Assembly: GCF_000208925.1 (NCBI RefSeq)
Contig: NW_001914903.1
Coordinates: 1 to 64,000, forward strand
Source of the DNA: Entamoeba histolytica HM-1:IMSS
Taxonomy: Eukaryota > Evosea > Mastigamoebida > Endamoebidae
DNA: 64,000 bases
Direction: 5' to 3'
In this document: piece after piece, positions 53,101-61,449 of the stretch
Position numbering within the stretch: position 1 is the first letter of the stretch
How the letters are laid out: every line of letters begins with the position of its first letter
The notes under the pieces: model-generated
What the model was told of the DNA's origin: nothing
The model's database searches: none
The model's input: the letters and a program-made list of their open reading frames with translations, nothing else
Made by a program: the position numbers and the translations under genes

Positions 53101-54887
53101 AAAGTAATGTAATTTCCATAAACTTGAATATTTCCCATAGCCACTATAGTTGATTTACTTTTTAATAATAAAGTTGATTCAGAACCAATACACCGAATCT
53201 CTTTCCATGAATAATTAATAGTAATATTATTCGTTGTATTAATATAAAGACTATAAACATTAGGATTCAATAAACAATCCCATTGCTCTATTTCATTATC
53301 AGAAGAACTTTGAATAGAACAACCACATCCAATTTGATTTCCTTTAATCAAATATCTTGTTTGTTGTGGATTTATTGAACATCCTATTTCTATAGCTTCT
53401 GGAACTGATACTGAAAATGGTGCTATAAAAACAATTGCATTTTTATTTTCCATAATCACATTAGAAATATTTGGAAAAACGGAAAATATTAATTGACATT
53501 CATTTGTTATATACAAACTGTAAAATATTGTTTCTCCATCAACATGAACTTTTCCCTTACAAATAAACATATCTGCAATTAATTGATATCCATCACTGAT
53601 GTTAATATTAACTGAATTCTCAACAGACACATTCTTCCATTTCATTGTTTGTTTAAGAAAAATGTCATTAGTAATCATTAAATTCTTTGAAGAAGTATTT
53701 TGGCAATCCCATTCTTTAAATGAAGTTAATGTTGAATCAGTTGGAGTACAATAACAAAGAGAAGTTGATTCTGAAGAAACAATTCGATCATACCCTTGAT
53801 ATAATTCACAGTGACTTTGTTTTAATGTAGAAGGTAATGAAACAATATTCTTAGCATAAAAGAGAATTGAGTTTACACTGAGTTTAGTATTAGATAAAGA
53901 ACCAATCTTGATTGAATCAAACCAACATAATTTTGAATATGTTAATGTACCAATTTCTAAATTACCAATAAATATAGTTGGAGTTGATTCCCATTGATTG
54001 ATAATTAGAGTATTAAAAATTATAAGATGAATATATTCTTTTTGAATAATTAATTTCTTCCATGTATTTGTTGCTGTTAAATTATCTTTATTAACAATTA
54101 AATTAAAATAGTCATGATAATATAAACAATCATTATAATTGTATTGAATGTCTTTCTCTAATACACAACTACAATCAGAACCTTCAGTATATCCATATCG
54201 TAACATATCTCCCATATTACATAATTGTTGAGGTTGTTTACCCATATTTTCAAAGTAACAAGGTTGAACACTTTTCTCTCCTATAAAAATAGCATTTGTA
54301 TTAGTTGGTAATGGATGATTTTGATCATAACTACTTACAAATACCCAAGGATATCCTGTAACTTCAAGAAAAGCACTTGGAAATGTTTTAGTTTTAATAT
54401 CCAAATACGGTTGATTGTCTGTGTGAAAATAAAGAGGAGATGAAGTTGTTAATACAATAGGTTTATTTGATTTATTTGGTTGTTTAAAAATAATTCTTAT
54501 TGAATCTGATGCAAATGAATGAATCCAAAATTTCGCTTCTGTATTTCGTTGTTCAATGATAAGTGTTTTTAGAGAAGTTCCTTTGACAATAGTAATAAAT
54601 TTATTACCTGACCATTTTTCATTAATAATTGTCAATTCTTCTTCACATTGATCAAAAATGAAACCATCACATGCACTTGAAATTTGATCCATACATATGT
54701 CACTCTGGATTAATCCATATGATTCATATGTTGGTTCTAACTCATTCCACGTTCCCCATTTCCATCCATTTCTATCACAAGATGAAGGTTGTTCTTCAAT
54801 TAATACTGTGACATTATTAGGGTCGTTACAATATGTCCCACTTCCAAAGCAAAGTGAGACAATAATATGAATGAATATGAATAGCAT
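47154..54887 (-). CDS. Receptor-like transmembrane kinase (TMK) with Cys-repeat and CXXC ectodomain
   Basis: 2577 residues with no intron. Signal peptide 1-16. Residues about 17-1620 hold a large ectodomain with a recurring unit of about 140 residues. Each unit is marked by C-x-C followed some 15-20 residues later by (W)DC; C-x-C lies near 237, 377, 522, 654, 796, 934, 1086, with degenerate ones near 1286 and 1506. A CXXC-rich, furin-like stretch follows (about 1632-2113; CxxCxxGY modules), then one membrane helix (about 2115-2150) and a cytosolic kinase (about 2300-2570) with GEGSFGIVYLG, VAIK, HRDIKPDN, DFG and APEIL all intact. Entamoeba TMKs are a large, variably expressed receptor family; ligands are largely unknown. 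The kinase is of the tyrosine-kinase-like group. Confidence 0.95.
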   Translation of the reverse strand: MLFIFIHIIVSLCFGSGTYCNDPNNVTVLIEEQPSSCDRNGWKWGTWNELEPTYESYGLIQSDICMDQISSACDGFIFDQCEEELTIINEKWSGNKFITIVKGTSLKTLIIEQRNTEAKFWIHSFASDSIRIIFKQPNKSNKPIVLTTSSPLYFHTDNQPYLDIKTKTFPSAFLEVTGYPWVFVSSYDQNHPLPTNTNAIFIGEKSVQPCYFENMGKQPQQLCNMGDMLRYGYTEGSDCSCVLEKDIQYNYNDCLYYHDYFNLIVNKDNLTATNTWKKLIIQKEYIHLIIFNTLIINQWESTPTIFIGNLEIGTLTYSKLCWFDSIKIGSLSNTKLSVNSILFYAKNIVSLPSTLKQSHCELYQGYDRIVSSESTSLCYCTPTDSTLTSFKEWDCQNTSSKNLMITNDIFLKQTMKWKNVSVENSVNINISDGYQLIADMFICKGKVHVDGETIFYSLYITNECQLIFSVFPNISNVIMENKNAIVFIAPFSVSVPEAIEIGCSINPQQTRYLIKGNQIGCGCSIQSSSDNEIEQWDCLLNPNVYSLYINTTNNITINYSWKEIRCIGSESTLLLKSKSTIVAMGNIQVYGNYITLLNITDKYKVAVWDTSIETVTMPDDWFYISNSKLTNPTNTFSSCEISPFRISYRLTSKCECSSKDKILNLTSNYNLWDCADYSKSRDVLIEDGVEIQSDWNKIIPKGDISFYLNTVQINTIQCLSNLNIFGNNSFIKLMQYGDIIPQIKIDGNVQISQIDIMFNITNQVLFLSSIKQPTPFYSNCFIEDKYYRISLQQIGCDCVWSNSTFGQWDCLLYSPYLCLIINSESIYEGPEQWDMLMVTKPIVLTTHFLNVTSFEPKFDFKLNGRMEITTLVINDYNPFLNFGNDIVINEVITTLDSTKVLFVGILSNELQTVSLQCKGTLNRYTLVTNKSINCDCQRKGDIFVQNDCLEFSTERTLVVNNNVFTVDTPVKWKEIDVRTTDMTLINGKEMTVGYYKHKSPVIFDINIRIETLDFSYNPERVEYLRFSQKSIIKDLITTNVNNNAILFIASNSTCEIFSGIIGIVCNDNNYSRFGFKNNSIGCDCKTSLINDSDTFDVFDCFYDQAEITRNLVVIGKELRIEKNNTHWNSLLFTDSTTTINGNLFISFNKCVFDDFDITIQTPIKCNSINVNSNSRIYLNELMTIDKLNMHLISNINKEVIFQERGIGKMNVNKIEIDPQQMGCFELLSSKKIRSVIETIQEKYKKINLSNETLMRICPINDINNEVTCNINSKWFNSTFSISYCPCQGNECYFIPQNELYMNCEKVQLKLESNLILYQSGIVTMKSNHFSISLNSLCSNNIITFDDIDLLEIHQSEIQTSLKGNLINTLNVTNPIKILTDISINKLVFSNNTISITETVNQIQLNSIISDYDIQNEVFSINPSPNQIYFNLNPQINNTNNIIILVRVGSRSIKSTFPLSCDKRVILLGAEDNENTCRKLNLIQQFCYVTGDYLYVDINDYPDYSCPCNAVSPNCTVTIKSSYSNNVYSLNGVNPSTLIIEKNIIITDIIKKTISIEQNVQKLILNTTHSTLSFNMLDTPVNVYSTDGTLILSTNPLMYSILKTGISNSFLIEPNGNCFVQYFVETTNCLICDESHYYRNANGTCSTIEPTDPLCISYGFHCYQCSSTHYLENGICKECSKKFEFCNTCNFTQCLSCMTNYSLNTMNNCVLSSSYDLCEWKTSVCMKCVDGYQFDVSSGNCKPCPSNCLVCDNNTCILCEKNTTWDGISCINSSSVELYIYGKQSKCQNGYVSIEGICHNCSERYGHCLLCDEQTCHLCEEGYVILSNGQCISKEQCHCLETTNKSQCYQCEEGFYLSKGQCTKCIDGCSYCLNENTCEKCLSEFILVRGLCEKITNEVMEQAHCVEYKNGRCSLCETKYYLDDSMKCVNCPDNCTSCTSQGCISCDQGYIVQSYLCIYSNQTHCLIPFFNDAGCVICEDGYFINKTTCSSCKVFGECIQCSFSGCTNCSEGYYLNGVKCSPISELEHCLKVDYTVGCISCENGYRITQDSHCTTCEANCKHCTSIQCIKCNKEYVLNKNDKQKCVSISTIEHCITSDGQICTKCSFFYHLKNNNCTVNIIAVILISLIIFISISAIIIGIIIYIAIKINKYKKNDLSSGYINIDSGLNIFSIRYSNIHFYKFNNYSPLVFDKQSLLFDEGPDRLPVGVESRTILYVGNDSKNKIFIQFTYIETQYPKYSLRIVPQTICLPEGEACEVEIYITPLCSGSMNDSIVIISNSSHKKYKMNDIISFSYTTQMSTHIDYDDLIEEKKIGEGSFGIVYLGIFRGNKVAIKRLKQLQCEEDELEEFEKEIDMLDKFRSDYIVYFYGAVFIPSKMCIVTEFAKYGSLRDLMKNKNLHLKPRLKIKFMIDTAKGIQYLHSNGILHRDIKPDNILIFSLEEGVAVNTKLTDFGSSRNFNLLLTNITFTKSVGTPAYMAPEILCQSKYGTPIDIFSFSIVLYEIWKWDKAYPVEEFKFPWKIADFVCDGKRLLQPEGMPDWYYILICKCWQNNPQERLSINEIMQVLNFAFNTLLSED

Positions 54888-55875
54888 AGTTTAAAAAAAA
54901 AATAAGATGACTTTCAAAAGCTTTATTTTTTTCCTTTTTCTCAGTTTTCTAACAATCATTTTACTAATTGAAATTTCCTCTTTTTTTTCTTGAATTATCT
55001 TTTTTATCTTCTCTCTTACATTATTAAACATCTTTTTTAAATAAATAATTTATATATCCTCACCAATTTTACTCAAAACTATGAAAAATTAATAAACTCT
55101 TGATTTTAAATGAATTTTACTCTCTTTTTGTTTATTTCAATATATACAATTATAAGAAGATTATTTGAATATTCAAAAAATAAAATGGTAATGTTAAATT
55201 TAAAATATTAAAGAGAATTTTCATTTTATTTTTCTTATTGAGGATAATTTAAATTTAGTTATTACTCATGTTCAATTGTCTTTTTATTAAAACTAAATGA
55301 CGTTATTTATTCCAATAAATGAAAATCATAAAATCCATAGTACAATAGAATGAATAAAATTAACCAAATTGTAACAATAAACAACTGACTCTTAGTAAAT
55401 AAGAATTATTAATTTGTTAACTTTTGTTAAATCCAAACTCAGGGATTTACAAATATTTTTTTAAAATAAAACTAAGTTAAAAGATACTAAGATAAATGAA
55501 TTGATTCTTAAGAAACGAGAGTTGTATATTTTATTATTATAAAGAGTAATTACCTTATAAAAATAAAGAGTGAAAAAGGTTGTTTTGATAAAATAATGTA
55601 AATTAATATCATTTATCAGAAATTTGATAATTTTTATTAGAATTGATTATTATACTGTCAAATAAATATATTGAAACAATTAGTTAATTTCCAAACTAAA
55701 AGTAATAAAACTGAAAACATAAAATAAAGAGAAATACTTAAAAAGATAAGATAAAGAAGTTGAAAGATAAAATAAGTAAAATAAAAGAGAAAGAATAAAT
55801 AAAAAAAAAGAAAAAGAGAGTATAACGTTTGATTCTATTAATTTATTTTTCACTTATTTTATAATTGTATTATTT
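54888..55875. other. AT-rich spacer upstream of the TMK gene
   Basis: About 1 kb of AT-rich sequence with no ORF. The left part is the TMK promoter side. An A-run at 55876-55893 marks the T-tail (minus strand) of the SINE-like copy to its right. Confidence 0.6.
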
Positions 55876-56142
55876 AAAAAAAAAAAAAAAAAAGAAATCA
55901 ATTATGATTAACCTTATTTTTAGGTTTTTCATCATGTTGAGAAGTGAGCGAATCAGTTTCTTCAACACGCTTTATTTCTATTGAAATAAAGTTTTTGCAA
56001 GCATGCTCGACTTAAATGGTTCCTCATTTAAGTTGCTGCCTGACTTTTATTTTGATTTTAATGAGTAATATAATATTTCTCATTCTTTATATTGTTGTTT
56101 TAAGGAGAGTATATCCATAACTTACTGTTATAGCTCATCTCC
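55876..56142 (-). mobile_element. SINE-like structured element, copy 2
   Basis: The reverse complement matches 2802-3056 almost base for base apart from small changes and a longer T tail (18 T). Hairpin 2 is perfect here: ACTTAAATG pairs with CATTTAAGT. Hairpin 3 is also perfect (CTTTATTTC/GAAATAAAG). I found no clear target duplication around this copy. Confidence 0.8.
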
Positions 56143-56300
56143 TTTAACCTTCGACACACCTTAAAGAAACCCTATTCCTTGATAATATCCTTATGTTTAA
56201 TTTTTGTGCAACAATATCAATTATATATGCGTCTTCTTTAATAAATGATAATTCTTAATACATAATACCTCCTTAGTAAATAATAATCCTTATAATTAAT

Positions 56301-56370
56301 AATGAATAACAATACACGTTAATGAAGAACAATACACCTCAATGAATAACAATACATGTTAATGAATATT
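56301..56370. repeat. 20-bp tandem repeat, about 3.4 copies
   Basis: The units at 56301, 56321 and 56341 share AATGAA(T/G)AACAATACA followed by a variable 4-base end (CGTT, CCTC, TGTT). A partial fourth unit begins at 56361. It lies between the SINE-like copy and the hairpin repeat. Confidence 0.9.
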
Positions 56371-56379
56371 AATCTTTTA

Positions 56380-56545
56380 TAATAATCACTTCTAATAAAT
56401 ATTAATAATAATAAACAGTTAGTGTTGAATAGATATTATCTCACCAAAAACACGTCATGACCAGACGATAACTGGGAGATTCGAAGCATGGGATTATTTT
56501 AGGGTTTCATGTGGTGTCTCTGACGTGCCATCTTCGAATCCAAAA
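56380..56545 (+). repeat. Hairpin repeat, third copy (no tRNA)
   Basis: Related to 7940-8105 over about 165 bp, with the shared words listed there. Here GATTCGAAG at 56479-56487 pairs perfectly with CTTCGAATC at 56532-56540, and ATGG with CCAT extends the stem after a one-base bulge. No tRNA follows; the EMC8/9-like gene starts 82 bp downstream. Confidence 0.7.
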
Positions 56546-56626
56546 TTCATCACTTGAAATAGAAAAAATTAAAAAAAAATAAAAATGAAAAAAACTATAA
56601 TTAATTAAATTTACAAACATTAATCA

Positions 56627-57037
56627 ATGAGTGAAATAGTCTTAAAACAATGTGTTCGCCATTGTCTTAATTATCCTGCTAATAACTGCTATGGGTATAT
56701 TTGTAATGGAGAAAAAGTTATTGCTGTTTCACATGCACCTTGTCTTCCTCCACTTAACTCTATTATATATGATGAAATAGCAGAAATAGGAATTGAAGCC
56801 ATGTATGTTTCAAGTACAACGTCAACAGTTCCACATCCATATCTAGAATTTGCTAAACAAAAATCTATCCCAATAATTTATTTAATTTCATTGTATAATC
56901 CTTCTAAACGAATTCAAAAATTTAAGTTTAATTCTAACAATAAGTGGGAACCAACTACAATTGAATGTGAATTAAAAGGAGTTATTGGTGATAAATCAAT
57001 TAAAGAATTTGAATCAATCTATGAGAATTCTTATTAA
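56627..57037 (+). CDS. EMC8/9-like (UPF0172) protein
   Basis: 136 residues. CVRHCLNYPANNCYGYICNG fits the MPN-like start of EMC8/9 (VLHGAKYPHCAVNGLLVAE). LPPLNSI follows, then KFKFNSNNKWEPT (for VYEHHENRWRC), and the ending KEFESIYENS parallels LVDFDNHL. The metal-binding JAMM residues are absent, as in EMC8/9. The ER membrane complex inserts tail-anchored and multi-pass proteins. The protein is shorter than the usual 200 residues, with the middle region compressed. The resemblance is by eye; another inactive MPN protein is possible. Confidence 0.5.
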   Translation: MSEIVLKQCVRHCLNYPANNCYGYICNGEKVIAVSHAPCLPPLNSIIYDEIAEIGIEAMYVSSTTSTVPHPYLEFAKQKSIPIIYLISLYNPSKRIQKFKFNSNNKWEPTTIECELKGVIGDKSIKEFESIYENSY

Positions 57038-57080
57038 TTTACTCATTTTCGGTTTATCTTTTCTCTTTTAGATCTTAAAC

Positions 57081-57095
57081 TTAAAATTCATAGTA
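57081..57095 (+). promoter_or_regulatory. Initiator of the 81-aa gene
   Basis: TTAAAATTCATAGTA directly precedes the ATG at 57096. AAAATTCA matches the Entamoeba initiator consensus; the implied leader is only about 5-10 nt. Confidence 0.6.
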
Positions 57096-57341
57096 ATGTC
57101 TGTTCCATCTCTCACTACACCAAAAGTTCAAATTTATATTAATACAACTGGGGTTGAATTTGTGAATGGTGAAGAACAATTAGAAAAGGGTGATAGCACT
57201 TATGTTCAAAAGCAATCACCATGTATCATTGATTATTCCAAACTTCTTTCTCAACTTGAAGAAATTAAGAAACAAACTGATCAAATGTTAAAAGACAAAC
57301 AAAATCTTTGCAAAGAACTTGGCATTGATTTTACTATCTAA
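57096..57341 (+). CDS. Small acidic coiled-coil protein of unknown function
   Basis: 81 residues, reading MSVPSLTTPKVQIYINTT, then a helical C-terminus (LLSQLEEIKKQTDQMLKDK) that may form a short coiled coil. The initiator AAAATTCA stands 5-13 nt before the ATG, the best promoter match near any gene in the window, so I think it is real. No family recognised. It lies 58 bp downstream of the EMC8/9-like gene on the same strand but has its own initiator. Confidence 0.65.
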   Translation: MSVPSLTTPKVQIYINTTGVEFVNGEEQLEKGDSTYVQKQSPCIIDYSKLLSQLEEIKKQTDQMLKDKQNLCKELGIDFTI

Positions 57342-57562
57342 ATTGTTATTTATCGTTAGGTATAAATTTATTCTATTTCTTTTTAAACCCTTTTGGGGTT
57401 TAATCAATTCACCTTTTTTATATTGGAAAATTACTTTCTGACTAAATACATTTCCTATTTTTATGAAAGAAAAAAAAAGAATGACAAAATAATAACTATA
57501 TTAGAAGAAATGAATTTTTATTTTGTATATTGAGACCAAAAGAATATAATATAACCACTGAT

Positions 57563-58268
57563 TTAGAACAAATAACATTTTTTCTTCTCTTTTTGCTTTT
57601 TAGGACCACCTTTACCAGCTTCTTCAGGTGCATCACTGTTTTGTTGTTTACGAATTTCACGAACAAGAGTATAAAAAGCTTCCTCAATGTTTAATTTATT
57701 TTTAGCAGAAGTTTCAATATACTTAACACCAAGTTCAGCAGCTTTATCTTTTCCTTCTTTTTCACTAACATCACGATCTTTTACTAAATCGACTTTATTA
57801 GCTACAAAAACAATTGGAAAAGATGTAGCTTCTTTAACTCGAAGAATTTTATTTTGATAATTTTTAATACTTTCGAAACTATTACGGTCAGTAACACTAT
57901 AGACAATTAAGAAACCATGACCATTACGGAAATATTGATCAAGCATTGAAGCGTATTCTTCTTGACCAGCAGTATCAAGAATATCTAATACACAAATACG
58001 GTTATCAACAGTTAATGTTTTTCTATAGCAATTTTCTAAAAGAATTAATAACATTTTTATTTAATTAAAAAGACATAAAAACAATTTTGTTTCTAAGTTT
58101 AGTCTTTTTCTTTACTACTAACAAAATTATAAACAAACCAATTGTTGGATCATAATCTATAATAAAATGACCTTGTGTTAATTGAATAGTAATAGCAGAT
58201 TTTCCAACACCACCATCTCCAACAAGAACTACTTTATGTAATTCTACTTTATAGTCTTCCTCCGCCAT
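57563..58268 (-). CDS. Ras-family small GTPase
   Basis: Exons 58268-58139 and 58035-57563 join over a 103-nt GTTTGT...TAG intron that splits codon 44. The join [13 protein letters not shown] restores switch I of Ras (YDPTIEDSYRK). The 200-residue protein has P-loop GDGGVGKS (17-24), DTAGQEEY (switch II, Gln68), NKVD (123-126), ETSAK and a CaaX box CYLF after a Lys-rich tail. A Phe-ending CaaX box can be read by farnesyl- or geranylgeranyltransferase; the polybasic tail favours the plasma membrane. The Gly12 equivalent is retained (GDGGVGK). It should switch on/off as usual. Confidence 0.95.
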
Positions 58269-58834
58269 TATTTAGAATAAATTCCTTTTTCAGTTCACTC
58301 TTTTACATAGAGTTTCTTTATATTTTTACTTTTCTCATTTTATACCCTTTTCCCGTTTTTTTTCTCTTATTTTTTCTATTTTTTTCTTGTTTTTTTTATA
58401 GCTTATATTTAATTTTTTTTTTGTTAACTTTTATTATTTATTTTCTGTTAAGTATTTTTAGTTTTTATTTTATTTTTAGATTACTCTTCTATTTTAATCT
58501 TTTTCATTTTGTTTCAATTTTCTGTTTTCTTTACCTCATTAATATCAATCCTTTATATCTAGTTCATTTTCTTAGTTATTCAAGGGGTCATTTCTTTGGT
58601 GATGTGGATTAAGTAACTAAATCAACCACCAAATAAAAGATAAGTGTTATGTGAAAAATTTTATTACTTTTATATTAAGTAACTTGAAACTTTAAACAAA
58701 CAAATATTACTGGGATTAAAAAATGTTTTTAAATAACATAAAATAGGATTTAAAATTTTTAAATTTTAAGAAAAAATTAAAAAAGAACTAAAAAATACCA
58801 AAAAAATAAAAAGATTTAAAATCAAATAACAAGA
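58269..58834. other. Divergent spacer between Ras and PP2A A
   Basis: T-rich in the Ras-side half and AT-rich in the other, with no gene. AAAAAGAACTAAAAAAT at 58779 is a GAAC element about 50 bp before the PP2A A ATG. Confidence 0.55.
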
Positions 58835-59761
58835 ATGGCTGATTCATTGTATTATTCAGATAGATTAAAAGCTGTTGAAAGTTTAGAAAATCCTACTTTA
58901 GAACAGTTATTCCCATTTTTAGGAGATCAAGATCCATCTGTCATTGTTACTGCATTAAATAAACTTCCAAACCAACAAACACCTTTATTAGTTGAACCAT
59001 TAAATGAACTAGCTAATAACGTTAATCCATCTATTCGTTGTGTTGTATCAACTTTAGTTTCATCAACTCTTCCACATAAAGAAGCTGTTGATTTAATTAA
59101 TAAACTATTAAAAGACGATTCTTCAGATGTAAAAATTACTTCATTAACAGCTGCTCAAACTTTACTTGAGTCATGTAAATTAGAAGACTATTTTAGTTTA
59201 GTTTCTTCTATTATTTATTTAACTAATGATCCAGAATGGAGAGTACGTTCATTTGTTCAATTATTATTACCAGAAATTGTTTCTTTTATTGGTGCTGATC
59301 TTGCTCAAAAAGTTATTCCAGTTATTAAAAATGGTCTTAAAGATTCTTGTCTTGAAGTTCGTAGACAAGCTGTTTTATCAATGGCTGATATGGTTAAAAT
59401 GTTTGGATCAGACTGGGGAAGAACTTACATTATTCCAATCATTTCATTATATTATACACATCCAAATTATAAAATTAGACAATCTACTATTGCAGCAATG
59501 GTTGAAGTTGGATGTGTAATGGGAAAAGACTCTTTCTCTACTGCATTCCTTCCAATGATCTTAAATTTAGCATTTGACTCTACTTCTAATGTTCGTTTAA
59601 CAATTTTACAACAGTTGGGTGTTCTTATTCAAAGAAATATTTTGGATCAAGGTACTGTGAACTCTCGTATTGCTCCATGTGTTGAAACATTATTAAAAGA
59701 TAAAGACAGTGATGTTGTAATGATGGCAAATAATTTAAAACCTCTTCTTCATCCAGAGTAA
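58835..59761 (+). CDS. Half-length PP2A scaffold (A) subunit, HEAT-repeat protein
   Basis: 308 residues made of HEAT repeats: DPEWRVRSFVQLLLPEI (for AKWRVRLAIIEYMPLL), LEVRRQAVLSMADMVKMFG, GRTYIIPIISLYYTHPNYKIRQ (for [20 protein letters not shown]) and SNVRLTILQQLGVLI. The match is to the C-terminal half of PP2A A, where the catalytic subunit binds; canonical A has 15 repeats and about 590 residues. The N-terminus MADSLYYSDRLKAVESL looks like a real start. It could scaffold the catalytic subunit without a conventional B subunit (inference). Confidence 0.8.
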   Translation: MADSLYYSDRLKAVESLENPTLEQLFPFLGDQDPSVIVTALNKLPNQQTPLLVEPLNELANNVNPSIRCVVSTLVSSTLPHKEAVDLINKLLKDDSSDVKITSLTAAQTLLESCKLEDYFSLVSSIIYLTNDPEWRVRSFVQLLLPEIVSFIGADLAQKVIPVIKNGLKDSCLEVRRQAVLSMADMVKMFGSDWGRTYIIPIISLYYTHPNYKIRQSTIAAMVEVGCVMGKDSFSTAFLPMILNLAFDSTSNVRLTILQQLGVLIQRNILDQGTVNSRIAPCVETLLKDKDSDVVMMANNLKPLLHPE

Positions 59762-59845
59762 TAGTATTCATTTATTATCACTTAATTTTTTTCAATTTTC
59801 TTTTTCATACTTTATTTCTTTTATTATTTAAATAAACTCTATAAG

Positions 59846-61437
59846 ATGCATTACAGGAGACACCACAAAAAATACAGAAAAACAAATAAACAAAGAAGAA
59901 GAAATTCATATCAACCAAGAAATATAAATGACAGAAGAATGAGTGAAAATAAGTATTATCTGTATGGACAGAGATACATGAATAATCACACTAATCATTA
60001 CAATAACAATTATTACCATAACTATCACAACATTGATGATACAAATCGTTTCACTCATCACTTCATTCATAATCATCGTCATAAACACTTTAATAATAAT
60101 TTCAACAGAAATAAACAATATCAATATAATAGAAATAAATATCATAATAACACTCAAAGAAGGTATAAACAATATCAAAATAAGAAACAAAACAGAAATA
60201 AAAAAAAAGAAATCATTGAAATACAAAACCAAGAATATTGGAAAAGACTCTTTGAAGAAGAAATTAAAATACTTACACCACAAGAAGTAGAAGAAATTAA
60301 AAATACCAAGATTAAAGAATATACATCATCAACAATATGGAGAAGATGGTATTTTCTTGCACGAGAAAAAACAAAAACAATCAGAATGGAAGAAGAAACT
60401 ATTAGTATGACGATGGAAGAAGATGATAAACAATTCAATCAAATAGAAATAAATGATAATAGAATATACAATAACTATGTAATGAGTATTGAAAGTGAAG
60501 AAGACGATGATAAAGATTCTACGAGAGTAGAAGCTAGGCTTGCTGAGGAGAAGAAGAAGCTGGTAGAAGAGGAGAAGAGGCTTGCTGAGGAGAAGAAGAT
60601 CACTAAAGGAGAGAAGAAGAGGCTGGTAGAAAAGGAAGAAGAAAACAGTAAAAAGAAAAAAAGAGTAGAAGAAATAGAAAAGAAAGTGGAGGAGGATATG
60701 AAAGAGAAAGAAGAAATGAAAAAGGAATTACAAATAAAAGACCAAACCATAAAAAAACTAACTAAGGATATTATGGCATTAAAGAAGAAGCATGAGAAGG
60801 AGATAAACACAAAAAACCACGAGTGTGATAAAAAATATTCAAATTCAATGCTGAATCTGAAAGGAAAAGGTCTGAAGTAAATAATTTAACACAACAATTG
60901 CTCTTCCTGAAAGATAAATTATCTAAATTAGAAAACGAAAATACACAAGAAGAAAAGAAGAAAGATGAGGTAAATTACAATATAACAGACTCATCAGAAT
61001 CACAAATAGTAATTGACCTCTCCCCCAATGTGGTAGTAGCTGATGAAATATCATCAAGTGAAGATGATCTTCCAAAAAAAAGAAAGTTAATGCAGAAATC
61101 CATTGAAGAAATTGATATTCAGCATAAGAAGATCACCACATTTGAATTAGACAATCAAAAAAAACGGGGGAAGCAAACAGATAGAAAAGAAGAAATTTTA
61201 ACACTTTATAAATGTTTTGTTTTGAAATTATTTGAAAGAAAATTAAGAGGTCAACTTAAAGAAGAAATAATAGAAAGATTAATACATGAATTTGGAATTA
61301 AAGTAAATGATATTAATGAATATAAAGAAATATTAAAGAAGACATTTAAAATAAAGAATGAAATAAAAAGAGAAATCAATAGAATAATGGAGGAAGAAAT
61401 AATAAAACATCAATGGAAAGATAATGAATTAAAATAA
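59846..61437 (+). pseudogene. LINE copy B ORF1 (one frameshift)
   Basis: 59846-60880 encodes 344 residues: a basic H/N/R/Y-rich N-terminus (MHYRRHHKKYRKTN, then RRNSYQPRN and others), a segment LTPQEVEEIKNTKIKEYTSS, then a long Lys/Glu coiled coil. A single -1 shift in an A6 run near 60833 joins it to 60898-61437, ending KHQWKDNELK. Together this is about 530 residues. By family ORF1 binds nucleic acid. Apart from the shift it is open. Confidence 0.85.
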
Positions 61438-61449
61438 ACAATAACTAGA

